Origin: Clostridiales bacterium
GTDB lineage: Bacteria > Bacillota > Clostridia > Lachnospirales > Lachnospiraceae
Assembly: GCA_018365455.1 (NCBI GenBank)
Contig: JAGZJZ010000012.1
Location: forward strand, 87,787 to 151,786
Reading direction: 5' to 3'
Length of the DNA: 64,000 nt
This document shows positions 34,098-41,740 of the stretch, piece after piece. Every line of letters begins with the position of its first letter. The first letter of the stretch is position 1. The translations under genes and the position numbers were made by a program. The notes under the pieces are model-generated. The model worked only from the letters and a program-made list of their open reading frames with translations. It ran no database searches and was not told the origin of the DNA.

Positions 34098-34769
34098 TTA
34101 AAACTGCTTTCTGATCAAGCCTGTGATACTGTCTAAAGTTATGCTCTGCTCCAGATAAAGCCCTTCCGCCCAATCACATCCTGCGCATACTCCATATTCT
34201 TTTGCCATCTGCATTGCATATGGCAGAATATTTTGTGAGCGATGGGCACTGCAGGCAGCTTCCTTCACATCCAGTACATCTGAAATGTCCACATATATAT
34301 CCGGTCTTCTTTTATTCGTCCTCCTGTCTGCACTGAAATACAAGACAGCCTCATAATGCCAGTCGGTTCCATCCTGGGAATGTTTTTTAAGTCCTGCGGT
34401 GAAGCAGGCTGCTTTGGTTATCCTGGATACCGCCACATGATCAGGATGGTAATCATCCTCATGAAGAGTTAAAACATAACGTGGAGCGCATGTCCTCAGA
34501 TGGGGGATCAAAGCCTTTATGGCAGTTTGCCCAAACTCCACCCCTGCATCCGGGAAGTCCAGCATGGCGAAATAATCCAGCCCCAGAACAGAGGCTGCCT
34601 TTTCTGCTTCCGCTTCCCGGGTGCTCTGCTCTGCATAACCACCGGATTCTCCCCTGGTCATGATCACAAGTCCTGTGGTACATCCCTCTCTTTTTGCCTT
34701 GGCAAAGATTCCTCCGGCGCACACCTCCAGATCATCGGGATGTGCGCAGACTGCTAACAAATCAATCAT
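34098..34769 (-). CDS. PIG-L/LmbE-family deacetylase (BshB1-like)
   Basis: 223 residues. Zn2+-dependent N-deacetylase or amidase: AHPDD (9-13; ligands His10, Asp13; Asp12 as base) and HPDH (108-111; ligand His111). TRGESGG (38-44) and REAEAEKAASVLGLDY (51-66) match the BshB1 branch, whose members deacetylate GlcNAc-malate in bacillithiol synthesis; relatives act on mycothiol, GlcNAc conjugates and chitobiose. Here it follows sugar ABC permeases, so it likely acts on an imported N-acyl aminosugar. GAGGGGGT before the ATG. A hairpin (34786-34807) separates it from the permease gene. Its final codons (RKQF, stop) lie in sequence resembling the end of repeat A. Confidence 0.9.
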   Translation of the reverse strand: MIDLLAVCAHPDDLEVCAGGIFAKAKREGCTTGLVIMTRGESGGYAEQSTREAEAEKAASVLGLDYFAMLDFPDAGVEFGQTAIKALIPHLRTCAPRYVLTLHEDDYHPDHVAVSRITKAACFTAGLKKHSQDGTDWHYEAVLYFSADRRTNKRRPDIYVDISDVLDVKEAACSAHRSQNILPYAMQMAKEYGVCAGCDWAEGLYLEQSITLDSITGLIRKQF

Positions 34770-34868
34770 ATTTATACCCCCTCAGTAGCGCAAGCTTGCT
34801 TGTGCTATTTCTTAATTATGAACAAGGTTAATTTTTACCTGCTTAACACAAATTTCAAGTTCCAGATG

Positions 34869-35684
34869 TTATTGCTTCACTCCTGTCGCCGCTATTCCTT
34901 CCACAAACTGCTTCTGGAACAAAAAGAATATCAGAATCATAGGCAGAATTGCGATGATTCCCCCTGCCATTACCTGGGGATAATACGTTGTGTGTTCTCC
35001 AATCAGCATGGCAAGACCAGCGGAAAGTGTCATTTTTTCCATTGCATTATTAACAATAAGCGGCCACATCAGATCTTTAAACGTAGAGATGGCTGTTAAT
35101 ATTGCCAGAGAAGAAAGTGCCGGCTTGATTAACGGGAGCAAAATTTTATAGTAAATCTGAAAATAACCGCAGCCATCCAATTTAGCGGCTTCATCCAGAG
35201 ATCCCGGCAGCCCCTTAAAAAACTCACGCAGCATAAATGTTCCAAATGCGCTGAATACTTTGGGAATCCACAAAGCCGTCACCGTATCCGCAAGCCCCAG
35301 CTTCACCATAATATCGTAATTTGGAACCAGGAAGATCTGACCCGGTACCATGAGCAGTGCCAGTAACAGGATAAAAATGGCGTCCCTTCCCGGAAACTCC
35401 AGCCTTGCAAAAGCGTATGCCGCCATAGAACAAATCGTCAATTCAATTACAATCGTAAAAAACAGAACCACAAAAGTATTTCGGTAAAAATCTAAAAACG
35501 GAAATTTATGAACCACCTCTCCATAACTCTCCAGTGTAAATATCTCCGGAAAAATAGTCGGCGGGATCTGAATACTCTCTTCATATGTCTTAAACGATGT
35601 CAATATCATCCACAAAAACGGTCCTACTGTAATAACCACACACAGAACCAGAAGCAGATGTAACGGCCATTTTCTACTTTTCAT
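34869..35684 (-). CDS. Sugar ABC transporter permease (MalG type)
   Basis: 271 residues, six membrane segments. N-terminal VGPFLWMILTSFKTYEESIQ and EAA loop LDEAAKLDGCGYFQIYYKIL place it in CUT1, second permease. Follows the MalF-type gene by 44 bp. It and its partner form a second sugar importer distinct from the one at 3.5-6.8 kb; no ATPase gene accompanies it. Confidence 0.92.
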   Translation of the reverse strand: MKSRKWPLHLLLVLCVVITVGPFLWMILTSFKTYEESIQIPPTIFPEIFTLESYGEVVHKFPFLDFYRNTFVVLFFTIVIELTICSMAAYAFARLEFPGRDAIFILLLALLMVPGQIFLVPNYDIMVKLGLADTVTALWIPKVFSAFGTFMLREFFKGLPGSLDEAAKLDGCGYFQIYYKILLPLIKPALSSLAILTAISTFKDLMWPLIVNNAMEKMTLSAGLAMLIGEHTTYYPQVMAGGIIAILPMILIFFLFQKQFVEGIAATGVKQ

Positions 35685-35728
35685 GCCGTATTACCCCTTT
35701 CCATACATTTAATTAATCCAGAAAAATG

Positions 35729-36637
35729 TCAGTCATCGTAAAATACCATTTTTTTCTGGCATACCAGCTGTATTGCCGTTATCACCAGAATCAGAAGGAA
35801 CAGCATCAGGCTGACCGCAGCGCCATAACCCTTATGAAACTTTACAAATGACTGCTCAAAAAAGTACGTCACAAGAGACCTGGATGCTTCTGTTCCACTG
35901 CTTCCCTGGGGTATCATCAGGTAGATGAAGTCAAAAATCTGAAATACATTGATCATGGTGGTGACGCAGACGAAGAAAATAGACGGTGACAAAAGCGGCA
36001 GGGTAATTTTTAAAAACCGCTTTACTCCATTTGCCCCATCGATACGTGCCGCCTCCTGGTAACAGCCCGGGATGCCCTGTAGCCCTGCAAGCAGAATGAT
36101 CACCTGGTAAGCAACACTTGCCCATATAAACACTACTGAGATTGAAATCAATACAACACCGGAGTCCGACAGCCAGGCAACCGGTCCGATTCCCACTGCC
36201 CCAAGTATTTCATTGATCAGTCCAAATTTATAATTCAGCAGCCATTTCCATAAAAGTCCAATTGCCGCCGGCAGCGTAACCGCCGGCAGAAACAGACAGA
36301 CTCTGTACAACCCGATACCTTTCACTTTTGTATTTAACAAAACAGCCAGCAAAACGGACAATACTACCACCAGAGGCACACAGATTACCACGTAGAGCAG
36401 TGTATTCAGGAGTGCCCTGTAAAAATCCGCATCCTGGAATAGCTGTATGTAATTCTGTAATCCGATAAATTCAGGCACACCGAAGCTGGATTTATTTGTA
36501 AAGCTATAATAAATATTCTGAAAGAAGGCCCCGATAAAGAATACAGCCACTCCCGCCATCAACGGCAAAATCATCAGGTATCCTGCTAAAATTTCCTTGC
36601 GTTTTCCTTTCCTTTTGATCCTTTTATATGTCTTCAT
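35729..36637 (-). CDS. Sugar ABC transporter permease (MalF type)
   Basis: 302 residues, very basic N-terminus (KTYKRIKRKGKRKE) then MILPLMAGVAVFFIGAFFQN, six membrane segments and EAA loop YQEAARIDGANGVKRFLKIT. First permease of the importer, 63 bp after the binding-protein gene. Confidence 0.92.
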   Translation of the reverse strand: MKTYKRIKRKGKRKEILAGYLMILPLMAGVAVFFIGAFFQNIYYSFTNKSSFGVPEFIGLQNYIQLFQDADFYRALLNTLLYVVICVPLVVVLSVLLAVLLNTKVKGIGLYRVCLFLPAVTLPAAIGLLWKWLLNYKFGLINEILGAVGIGPVAWLSDSGVVLISISVVFIWASVAYQVIILLAGLQGIPGCYQEAARIDGANGVKRFLKITLPLLSPSIFFVCVTTMINVFQIFDFIYLMIPQGSSGTEASRSLVTYFFEQSFVKFHKGYGAAVSLMLFLLILVITAIQLVCQKKMVFYDD

Positions 36638-36700
36638 GCATTTCCCCCAACCTGATCCGGGGCGGCATAAGGGCTATTGCCCAACCGCCCCAAAACTAAT

Positions 36701-38032
36701 TTATGATTCGCTGTCCAAAGCCTTCTGGGTAACTTCCTGCATCTGCTGGCATCCTTCCTGAGGTGTAAGTTCTTTTGCAAATATTTTTGCTGAAATTTCA
36801 TTTACAGAAGGCAGCCAATCCGCCACACTTGGTGATGTAGGGAATAGTTCACCAGTCTTTGCAGCTTCAAAGAATACATTTGCATCTACATGTTTAAAAT
36901 TTGGTGTATAGTATTTCTGGGCACTGATTAGAGCGGGCATATCAATTTTTGCCTCTGCCTGCATTTTATTAGACTCTTCTCCCGAGAGATATTTAATCAG
37001 TTCCCATGCCGCATCTTTTTCTTTGCTGGCTGCATTCATGGCAAATCCCAGCCCGCCAATTACACTGTGGTTGTTTTCGTCTTTTTTCGGCATGGAAATC
37101 GTTCCAATATCGGATGCAAAACTGGATTCATCCAGTACGGCTGCCTTCCAAGATCCCATAAAAAGGATAGCTCCCTTTTGAGACAAAAACAGATCTGTAC
37201 CTTTCGTATCAGAAAGCACTTCACTGCCCGGCATTAACTGCTGATCCATCAGATCTATGATATCCTGATATGCTTTTATCGTTTCCGCCTGGTCAAATCC
37301 GGCTGTTTTATTATCTTCACTCAGCACATATCCTCCGTTTTGGGCAATAAAGTTAAAGAACGAGGGCTGGGGATCTAATTCCATTAAGATCGGGTATTCA
37401 TCAGAGCCCTGTTTAGTAATCTGACTCTTCAGCTGTTCAGCTGCTGCCCTCATATCATCCCAGGTCCAGCCTTCCTTTGGCTGCTCCACTTTATATTTAT
37501 CAAAAATAGATTTATTGTAGAATACCTGAACGGTATCCATCCCCTTTGGCATACAATACTGCATTTCATTATAATTGTAAGCTCGGGCTACCACATCTAC
37601 ATAGTCACTCAGCTGAATTGTGTCTTTCTCAATATAGCTGTCCAGCGGTTCCAGAACCCCCGCCTCTGCATATTTCGGCAGATAAGTATTCATCCAGAAG
37701 ACATCTGCCGCGCTGTCCGCGCCCATGGCTGCATCCAGCTTCGTCCAATACTGAGACCATGGGGTCAGCTGCACATCCACATGAATATCCGGATGCTCCT
37801 CCTCAAACTTAGCAACAATTTCATCAAACACCGGTTTCTGCACTTCGTCCCAGAGTGAAAACGAAATATTGACTTTTCCCGCTTCCTTGCTGTCCGCTTC
37901 AGATGTTCCGTTTTCTGATTTAGGGGTACTATTGTCTCCGCCCGTTCCGGTGCTGCCGCCGCATCCTGCCAGCATAACTGCCCCCGCCATTACCGCTGCC
38001 ATTGTAAACCCTAATACTTTCTTTTTGTTCAT
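36701..38032 (-). CDS. Sugar ABC transporter substrate-binding lipoprotein
   Basis: 443 residues. Signal peptide with lipobox MLAGC (Cys24), Ser/Gly-rich linker, then the family 1 solute-binding fold: VNISFSLWDEVQKPVFDEI, ADVFWMNTYLPKYAEAG, PKGMDTVQVFYNKSIF, AILFMGSWKAAVL and NAASKEKDAAWELIKYLSG. Related to CUT1 mono- or oligosaccharide binding proteins (YcjN/MsmE-like). The ATG overlaps the LacI stop by 4 nt (ATGA), and the ribosome-binding site lies inside lacI-like coding sequence. Ligand unknown. Confidence 0.92.
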   Translation of the reverse strand: MNKKKVLGFTMAAVMAGAVMLAGCGGSTGTGGDNSTPKSENGTSEADSKEAGKVNISFSLWDEVQKPVFDEIVAKFEEEHPDIHVDVQLTPWSQYWTKLDAAMGADSAADVFWMNTYLPKYAEAGVLEPLDSYIEKDTIQLSDYVDVVARAYNYNEMQYCMPKGMDTVQVFYNKSIFDKYKVEQPKEGWTWDDMRAAAEQLKSQITKQGSDEYPILMELDPQPSFFNFIAQNGGYVLSEDNKTAGFDQAETIKAYQDIIDLMDQQLMPGSEVLSDTKGTDLFLSQKGAILFMGSWKAAVLDESSFASDIGTISMPKKDENNHSVIGGLGFAMNAASKEKDAAWELIKYLSGEESNKMQAEAKIDMPALISAQKYYTPNFKHVDANVFFEAAKTGELFPTSPSVADWLPSVNEISAKIFAKELTPQEGCQQMQEVTQKALDSES

Positions 38033-39024
38033 TTTCCTTCCTCCGTTTTCTTTCCGTTTTCCCTGCAGGTTCCCCTCTTAAATATTTTATATGGAATTGT
38101 AATCTCCACATTTTCATCTTTTTCCACATCCAAAAAGGTGTTCAGTGTAAGTTCAACCATCTTCTTAATGGGCTGGGCAATGGTACAAAGCTTGGGCGCT
38201 ATATGCTCTGACATACTGATTCCGTCAAATCCCAGTACCGAAATATGTTCTGGCACATACAAACCATTTTCATAAAGTGCACTGATTGCTCCCATTGCTG
38301 CTTCATCGCTGAAAGCAAATACAGCGCTAAATGACAATCCCTTCTGCAATGCCTGCCTGGTAAGCCAGTATCCATTTTCATAAGTAAGATCCCCATACTT
38401 TGCGAGCGCCTCCTCAAATGGCACCCCAAACTCTTCATAAGCCCGTTTACACCCTGTAATTCTCTGAAATCCTGAGCTGATGCTTTTGGGATAATCAGAT
38501 AGAATCAGTATTTTCTCATGCCTTAATTCCAGCAGGTATTTTGCCCCCTCATACGCTGCCGACAAATCATTTATATGTATCATTTTGCACCGGACATCCG
38601 AGCTGATCCCCCCAAACATCACCATTTTAATATTCTTAGCAGCGATGTAGTTCATCATACTGCTGTTCATATTCTCTTCCAGATAGATAACCCCTGTGAT
38701 ATTCAATTCCCGGAAAAACAGTTTATAACTTTCATCATCCGGTGATGTGGGAATAAACACCAGCCGATAACGGTATCTGGGTGCCGCTTCCAGTATCTCC
38801 TTTAAAACTTCACTAAAATATGCCAGCTTCAGATCCGGAATTAAAACAGCAATAACCCCCGGGTCTATATGTTTGTGAACCGGTACATAATCCAGCTCTT
38901 TTACGGCTTCCTCGATTCTTCTCGCCGCATCATCCGAAACAACATTTGTTCCATGAAAATATCGTGATACAGTCGCCGGTGATACCCCAGCCGCACGAGC
39001 AACTTCCCGTATTGTTGACCCCAT
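38029..39024 (-). CDS. LacI-family transcriptional regulator, first gene of the operon
   Basis: 331 residues. N-terminal HTH (TIREVARAAGVSPATVSRYF, 3-22) and hinge (DAARRIEEAVKELDYVPVHK), then a periplasmic-binding-protein-like effector domain (GVIAVLIPDLKLAYFSEVLK, SVLGFDGISMSEHIAPKLCT, TIAQPIKKMVELTL). Encoded first, coupled to the binding protein, and read from the promoter at 39103-39131. Probably senses the imported ligand or its product and controls this operon. Confidence 0.93.
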   Translation of the reverse strand: MGSTIREVARAAGVSPATVSRYFHGTNVVSDDAARRIEEAVKELDYVPVHKHIDPGVIAVLIPDLKLAYFSEVLKEILEAAPRYRYRLVFIPTSPDDESYKLFFRELNITGVIYLEENMNSSMMNYIAAKNIKMVMFGGISSDVRCKMIHINDLSAAYEGAKYLLELRHEKILILSDYPKSISSGFQRITGCKRAYEEFGVPFEEALAKYGDLTYENGYWLTRQALQKGLSFSAVFAFSDEAAMGAISALYENGLYVPEHISVLGFDGISMSEHIAPKLCTIAQPIKKMVELTLNTFLDVEKDENVEITIPYKIFKRGTCRENGKKTEEGK

Positions 39025-39102
39025 TTCATCACCACCCGTTCTTTTTTATTTGTATAAATAGCACAATTTTTTTTAATATTTAACTATATTTATGATAAAT
39101 AC

Positions 39103-39171
39103 ATTATATATTACCGTAAAAGGACCGTCAATATTGTTTCATATGTTTCATAATCCTTTCATATGTTTCAT
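39103..39171 (-). promoter_or_regulatory. Promoter of the LacI-led operon with two 15-bp direct repeats
   Basis: Minus strand -35 TTGACG (39126-39131), -10 TATAAT (39103-39108), spacer 17 bp. Just upstream of the -35 stand two identical TTTCATATGTTTCAT copies (39137-39151 and 39157-39171), 20 bp apart, about two helical turns; each contains a CATATG palindrome. Candidate activator or repressor sites. Confidence 0.7.
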
Positions 39172-39321
39172 TTTTTTCATAGATATATACAACTTTTTAG
39201 ACTATTCTGTCAGCTTTTAGAACCCCCGCAAAAACATTGGTACTGCAGGCACTATATTTCGGGGTCAAGCAAACTTTATAAAAAGCTTTTCAAGAGAAGG
39301 GAGCGAGCCAGGAGGAACATT

Positions 39322-39333
39322 ATGAAGGCTTAA
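39322..39333 (+). other. Three-codon ORF (MKA) with perfect ribosome-binding site
   Basis: CAGGAGGAACATT is followed by ATG-AAG-GCT-TAA, then 10 nt later by a terminator hairpin. Either the remnant of a gene whose body is deleted or a leader peptide. No good promoter was identified upstream; the stretch 39172-39300 shows nothing else. Confidence 0.4.
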
Positions 39334-39342
39334 CGAAAAAAA

Positions 39343-39381
39343 GATGAGAGAAAGGGGAAACCCTTTCTACTCATCCTTTTT
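39343..39381. terminator. Terminator between MKA ORF and EIIC-EAL gene
   Basis: GATGAG-AG-AAAGGG (39343-39356), GAAA loop, CCCTTT-CTA-CTCATC (39361-39375), then CTTTTT on the plus strand. It overlaps the last codons of the convergent minus-strand gene. Confidence 0.8.
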
Positions 39382-41463
39382 ACAATTCAAATATTCCAGA
39401 AACAGTTCCAGCTGTTCCGCCTTTCCGTACAAATATCCCTGGTATATATCACATCCCAGCCGCGCCAGTACATCCCGCTGCTCTTCCATCTCCACGAACT
39501 CCGCTACCACTTTAAAGTGCAGAGACTCCGCCAGCTGCATTATGCCAAGCACAATATTTTCCGAACGTTTATTCATCAGCTGCTTTACAAGACTTCCATC
39601 CAGCTTTACCTCTTCAAAAACATTCTGCTGCAGGTAAGTCAAAGAGCTGTGCCCCATTCCAAAATCATCCATACTGATCTGAATTCCCATCTTACGCAGC
39701 TGCTCGATCCGATTGATGATGGCATCTGTTGTACTGAAAAGTGCCCGCTCCGTAAGTTCGAATACCAGGATTACATTTCCAAAAGTGTACTTCCCAAGAA
39801 TTTCCCTGACCCGGTCCACAAAGTCCTCTTCCTCCAACTGATAAGGAGACAAATTAACGGAAATATGTATGGGTTTGTCGTAAACCTTCTGAATCTCTTC
39901 TATGTTCCTGCACGCTTCTTCAATAATATAGTACCCCAGGGTGTTTAAATATCCCGATTGCGCCGCCAGAGATATGAGCAGCGGAGGTGAGATATAGCCC
40001 GCTACCGGATGCTTCCACCTAAGAAGCGCTTCCCCGCCATAGACAGATCCGTCCCGGTGCACCTGAACCTGGTAAAACAGCTCCAGATGCTTTCGTTTCA
40101 TAGCATTATTCAAATCCACAGCCAGGGTCTTGGCAGCATAATTGTATTCATACGAGTTATCCAGAAAGGAAGGAATTCTGCCCTTTTCTTCACCCGTCTG
40201 CATATCCTTCTGAATCATTAATACCTCATGTGTGAAATCTTCCGTCTGCTTCCTTTCACTTCGTTTCACGAATGGGATATAGATAAATACCCCCATTGCA
40301 ATATTAAAAAGCTGCAAAAGGCTTCCTGCAACAGAGCCTGTAGCCGTATACCCGCTCAAAATTACCGGAGAAGTCCATTCAACCGAGTTCGTTACCAGTG
40401 GAACCAGACCCAATGCCATGGCTGCGCTGCTGACAATGGCCATAACAATTGGCGTTAAGATAAATGGAACAATCATTATGGGATTAAATATAACAGGAAA
40501 GCCAAACACAACTATCTCGCTGATATTAAACAACACCGGAACGCAGGAAAATTGTGCAAGCCGCTTATTGTGGCTCTTCTTTGCAGCCACAAACAGGGCA
40601 ATAATCAGGCAAAGCGCTGTACCGCATCCGCCAATAAAAACAAATACATCCAGAAATGTTTTGGAATAGATCTCGGTGGGCTGGCCTCCGGACGCAATTA
40701 AAGCCTGATTCACATCGATGCCCTGCTCAAAAAGCCGCTTTGCCACCGCATCCAGCGTATTCGTCCCATGTATGCCAAAAAACCACAGCAGGTGGGAAAA
40801 GAAAATATACAAAACCACCCCCAGTATATTTCCGCCAATCTTTTCAAACAGTTTCAGGAACAGATAGGAACCAAAGTTCATAATATTCCCATCACCCATC
40901 ACTGCCCGCAGTCCAATACCAAGGATTGTAAACAGTATAATAATTCCAACCGTAGGCAGCAGACTCCGCATTGCCTGGTTAAAAATGTAATCTGCACCAA
41001 TTGTATGTAGTTTTTCAAATTTATTGTAAAATTTCATCCCCTGGCGAAACATGGCACAGGACAACACCGTAATAAACATCGCTGTAAAAACCCATTCCGC
41101 TCCAAAAATATACTCCGTCTGGTTTTGCAGCCCGCCCAGAAAAGCCAGATAGGAACAGATCGCAATAGTGGGATAGAAATTCAGATCCTCTTTTCCCACC
41201 AGTTTTCCAATAGAGATGCTTATGGTAAAAATGAGGATCAAAGCTAACGATCCCAGCGTAAGATTATAGATAATTGTAAAAAATTCCGAGAGTTTTCCGC
41301 CTAGTAATCCATGGACAACATTCTGGTATGCCTGCCACGGAAAAGTATTCAGCAAAAGGGCAAAGGAACCGATCAGAAGGAACGGAATCGCCAGACTCAA
41401 CCCCTGTTTCACTGCAAGTCCGTACAGGGTACTTTGTAATTTTAATTTCTTTTTCATCTTCAT
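39367..41463 (-). CDS. PTS EIIC (cellobiose/lactose type) fused to EAL phosphodiesterase
   Basis: 698 residues. Residues about 1-410 form a complete EIIC of the Lac/Cel family with about ten membrane segments. It keeps the sugar-site signatures WFFGIHGTNTLD (His equivalent to ChbC His250) and FNISEIVVFGFPVIFNP (Glu equivalent to ChbC Glu334). A linker leads to an EAL domain (about 455-695) with EALLRW, VNLSP, ELTERAL, DDFGMGHSS, EVKLDGSLV, VVAEFVEMEEQ and QGYLYGK, all catalytic positions retained. No IIA or IIB domain, nor any PTS gene nearby. Inference: the EIIC is used as a sugar sensor or slow transporter that controls c-di-GMP hydrolysis. Monocistronic. Confidence 0.9.
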   Translation of the reverse strand: MKMKKKLKLQSTLYGLAVKQGLSLAIPFLLIGSFALLLNTFPWQAYQNVVHGLLGGKLSEFFTIIYNLTLGSLALILIFTISISIGKLVGKEDLNFYPTIAICSYLAFLGGLQNQTEYIFGAEWVFTAMFITVLSCAMFRQGMKFYNKFEKLHTIGADYIFNQAMRSLLPTVGIIILFTILGIGLRAVMGDGNIMNFGSYLFLKLFEKIGGNILGVVLYIFFSHLLWFFGIHGTNTLDAVAKRLFEQGIDVNQALIASGGQPTEIYSKTFLDVFVFIGGCGTALCLIIALFVAAKKSHNKRLAQFSCVPVLFNISEIVVFGFPVIFNPIMIVPFILTPIVMAIVSSAAMALGLVPLVTNSVEWTSPVILSGYTATGSVAGSLLQLFNIAMGVFIYIPFVKRSERKQTEDFTHEVLMIQKDMQTGEEKGRIPSFLDNSYEYNYAAKTLAVDLNNAMKRKHLELFYQVQVHRDGSVYGGEALLRWKHPVAGYISPPLLISLAAQSGYLNTLGYYIIEEACRNIEEIQKVYDKPIHISVNLSPYQLEEEDFVDRVREILGKYTFGNVILVFELTERALFSTTDAIINRIEQLRKMGIQISMDDFGMGHSSLTYLQQNVFEEVKLDGSLVKQLMNKRSENIVLGIMQLAESLHFKVVAEFVEMEEQRDVLARLGCDIYQGYLYGKAEQLELFLEYLNCKKDE

Positions 41464-41591
41464 TCAATACAATCCTCTCTATAAAATCAAAACCTGGCTA
41501 GTAAATCATTGCTTAAATAATTCAGCGAAACACGCAGGATGAATTATTGTTCTGAGACTATACCTTTACTTTATGTTTGTTAGTATATCAT

Positions 41592-41643
41592 AAAAAAACG
41601 CTGCCGCCTACGAATAAATCACAGAACAACAGCATCTTTTTTT
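41592..41643. terminator. Bidirectional terminator between fucI and EIIC-EAL gene
   Basis: ACGCTGCCG (41598-41606) pairs with TAACAGCAT-type sequence (41628-41635) through GC and GU pairs, flanked by AAAAAAA (41592-41598) and TTTTTTT (41637-41643). It is the second of two hairpins after fucI. The remaining gap 41464-41590 shows only a weak TATAGT hexamer at about 41560. Confidence 0.6.
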
Positions 41644-41680
41644 CTATTTGCATCTCCCATACACTTAGCTATAAAACCAC

Positions 41681-41720
41681 AAAAAGAACCATTGCACATT
41701 AGGTCATATGCAATGGTTCT
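41681..41720 (-). terminator. Terminator of fucI
   Basis: AGAACCATTGCA (41685-41696) / TGCAATGGTTCT (41709-41720), perfect 12-bp stem, then U-rich on the minus transcript. Confidence 0.9.
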
Positions 41721-41740
41721 AATATCATAATTACAAATTT

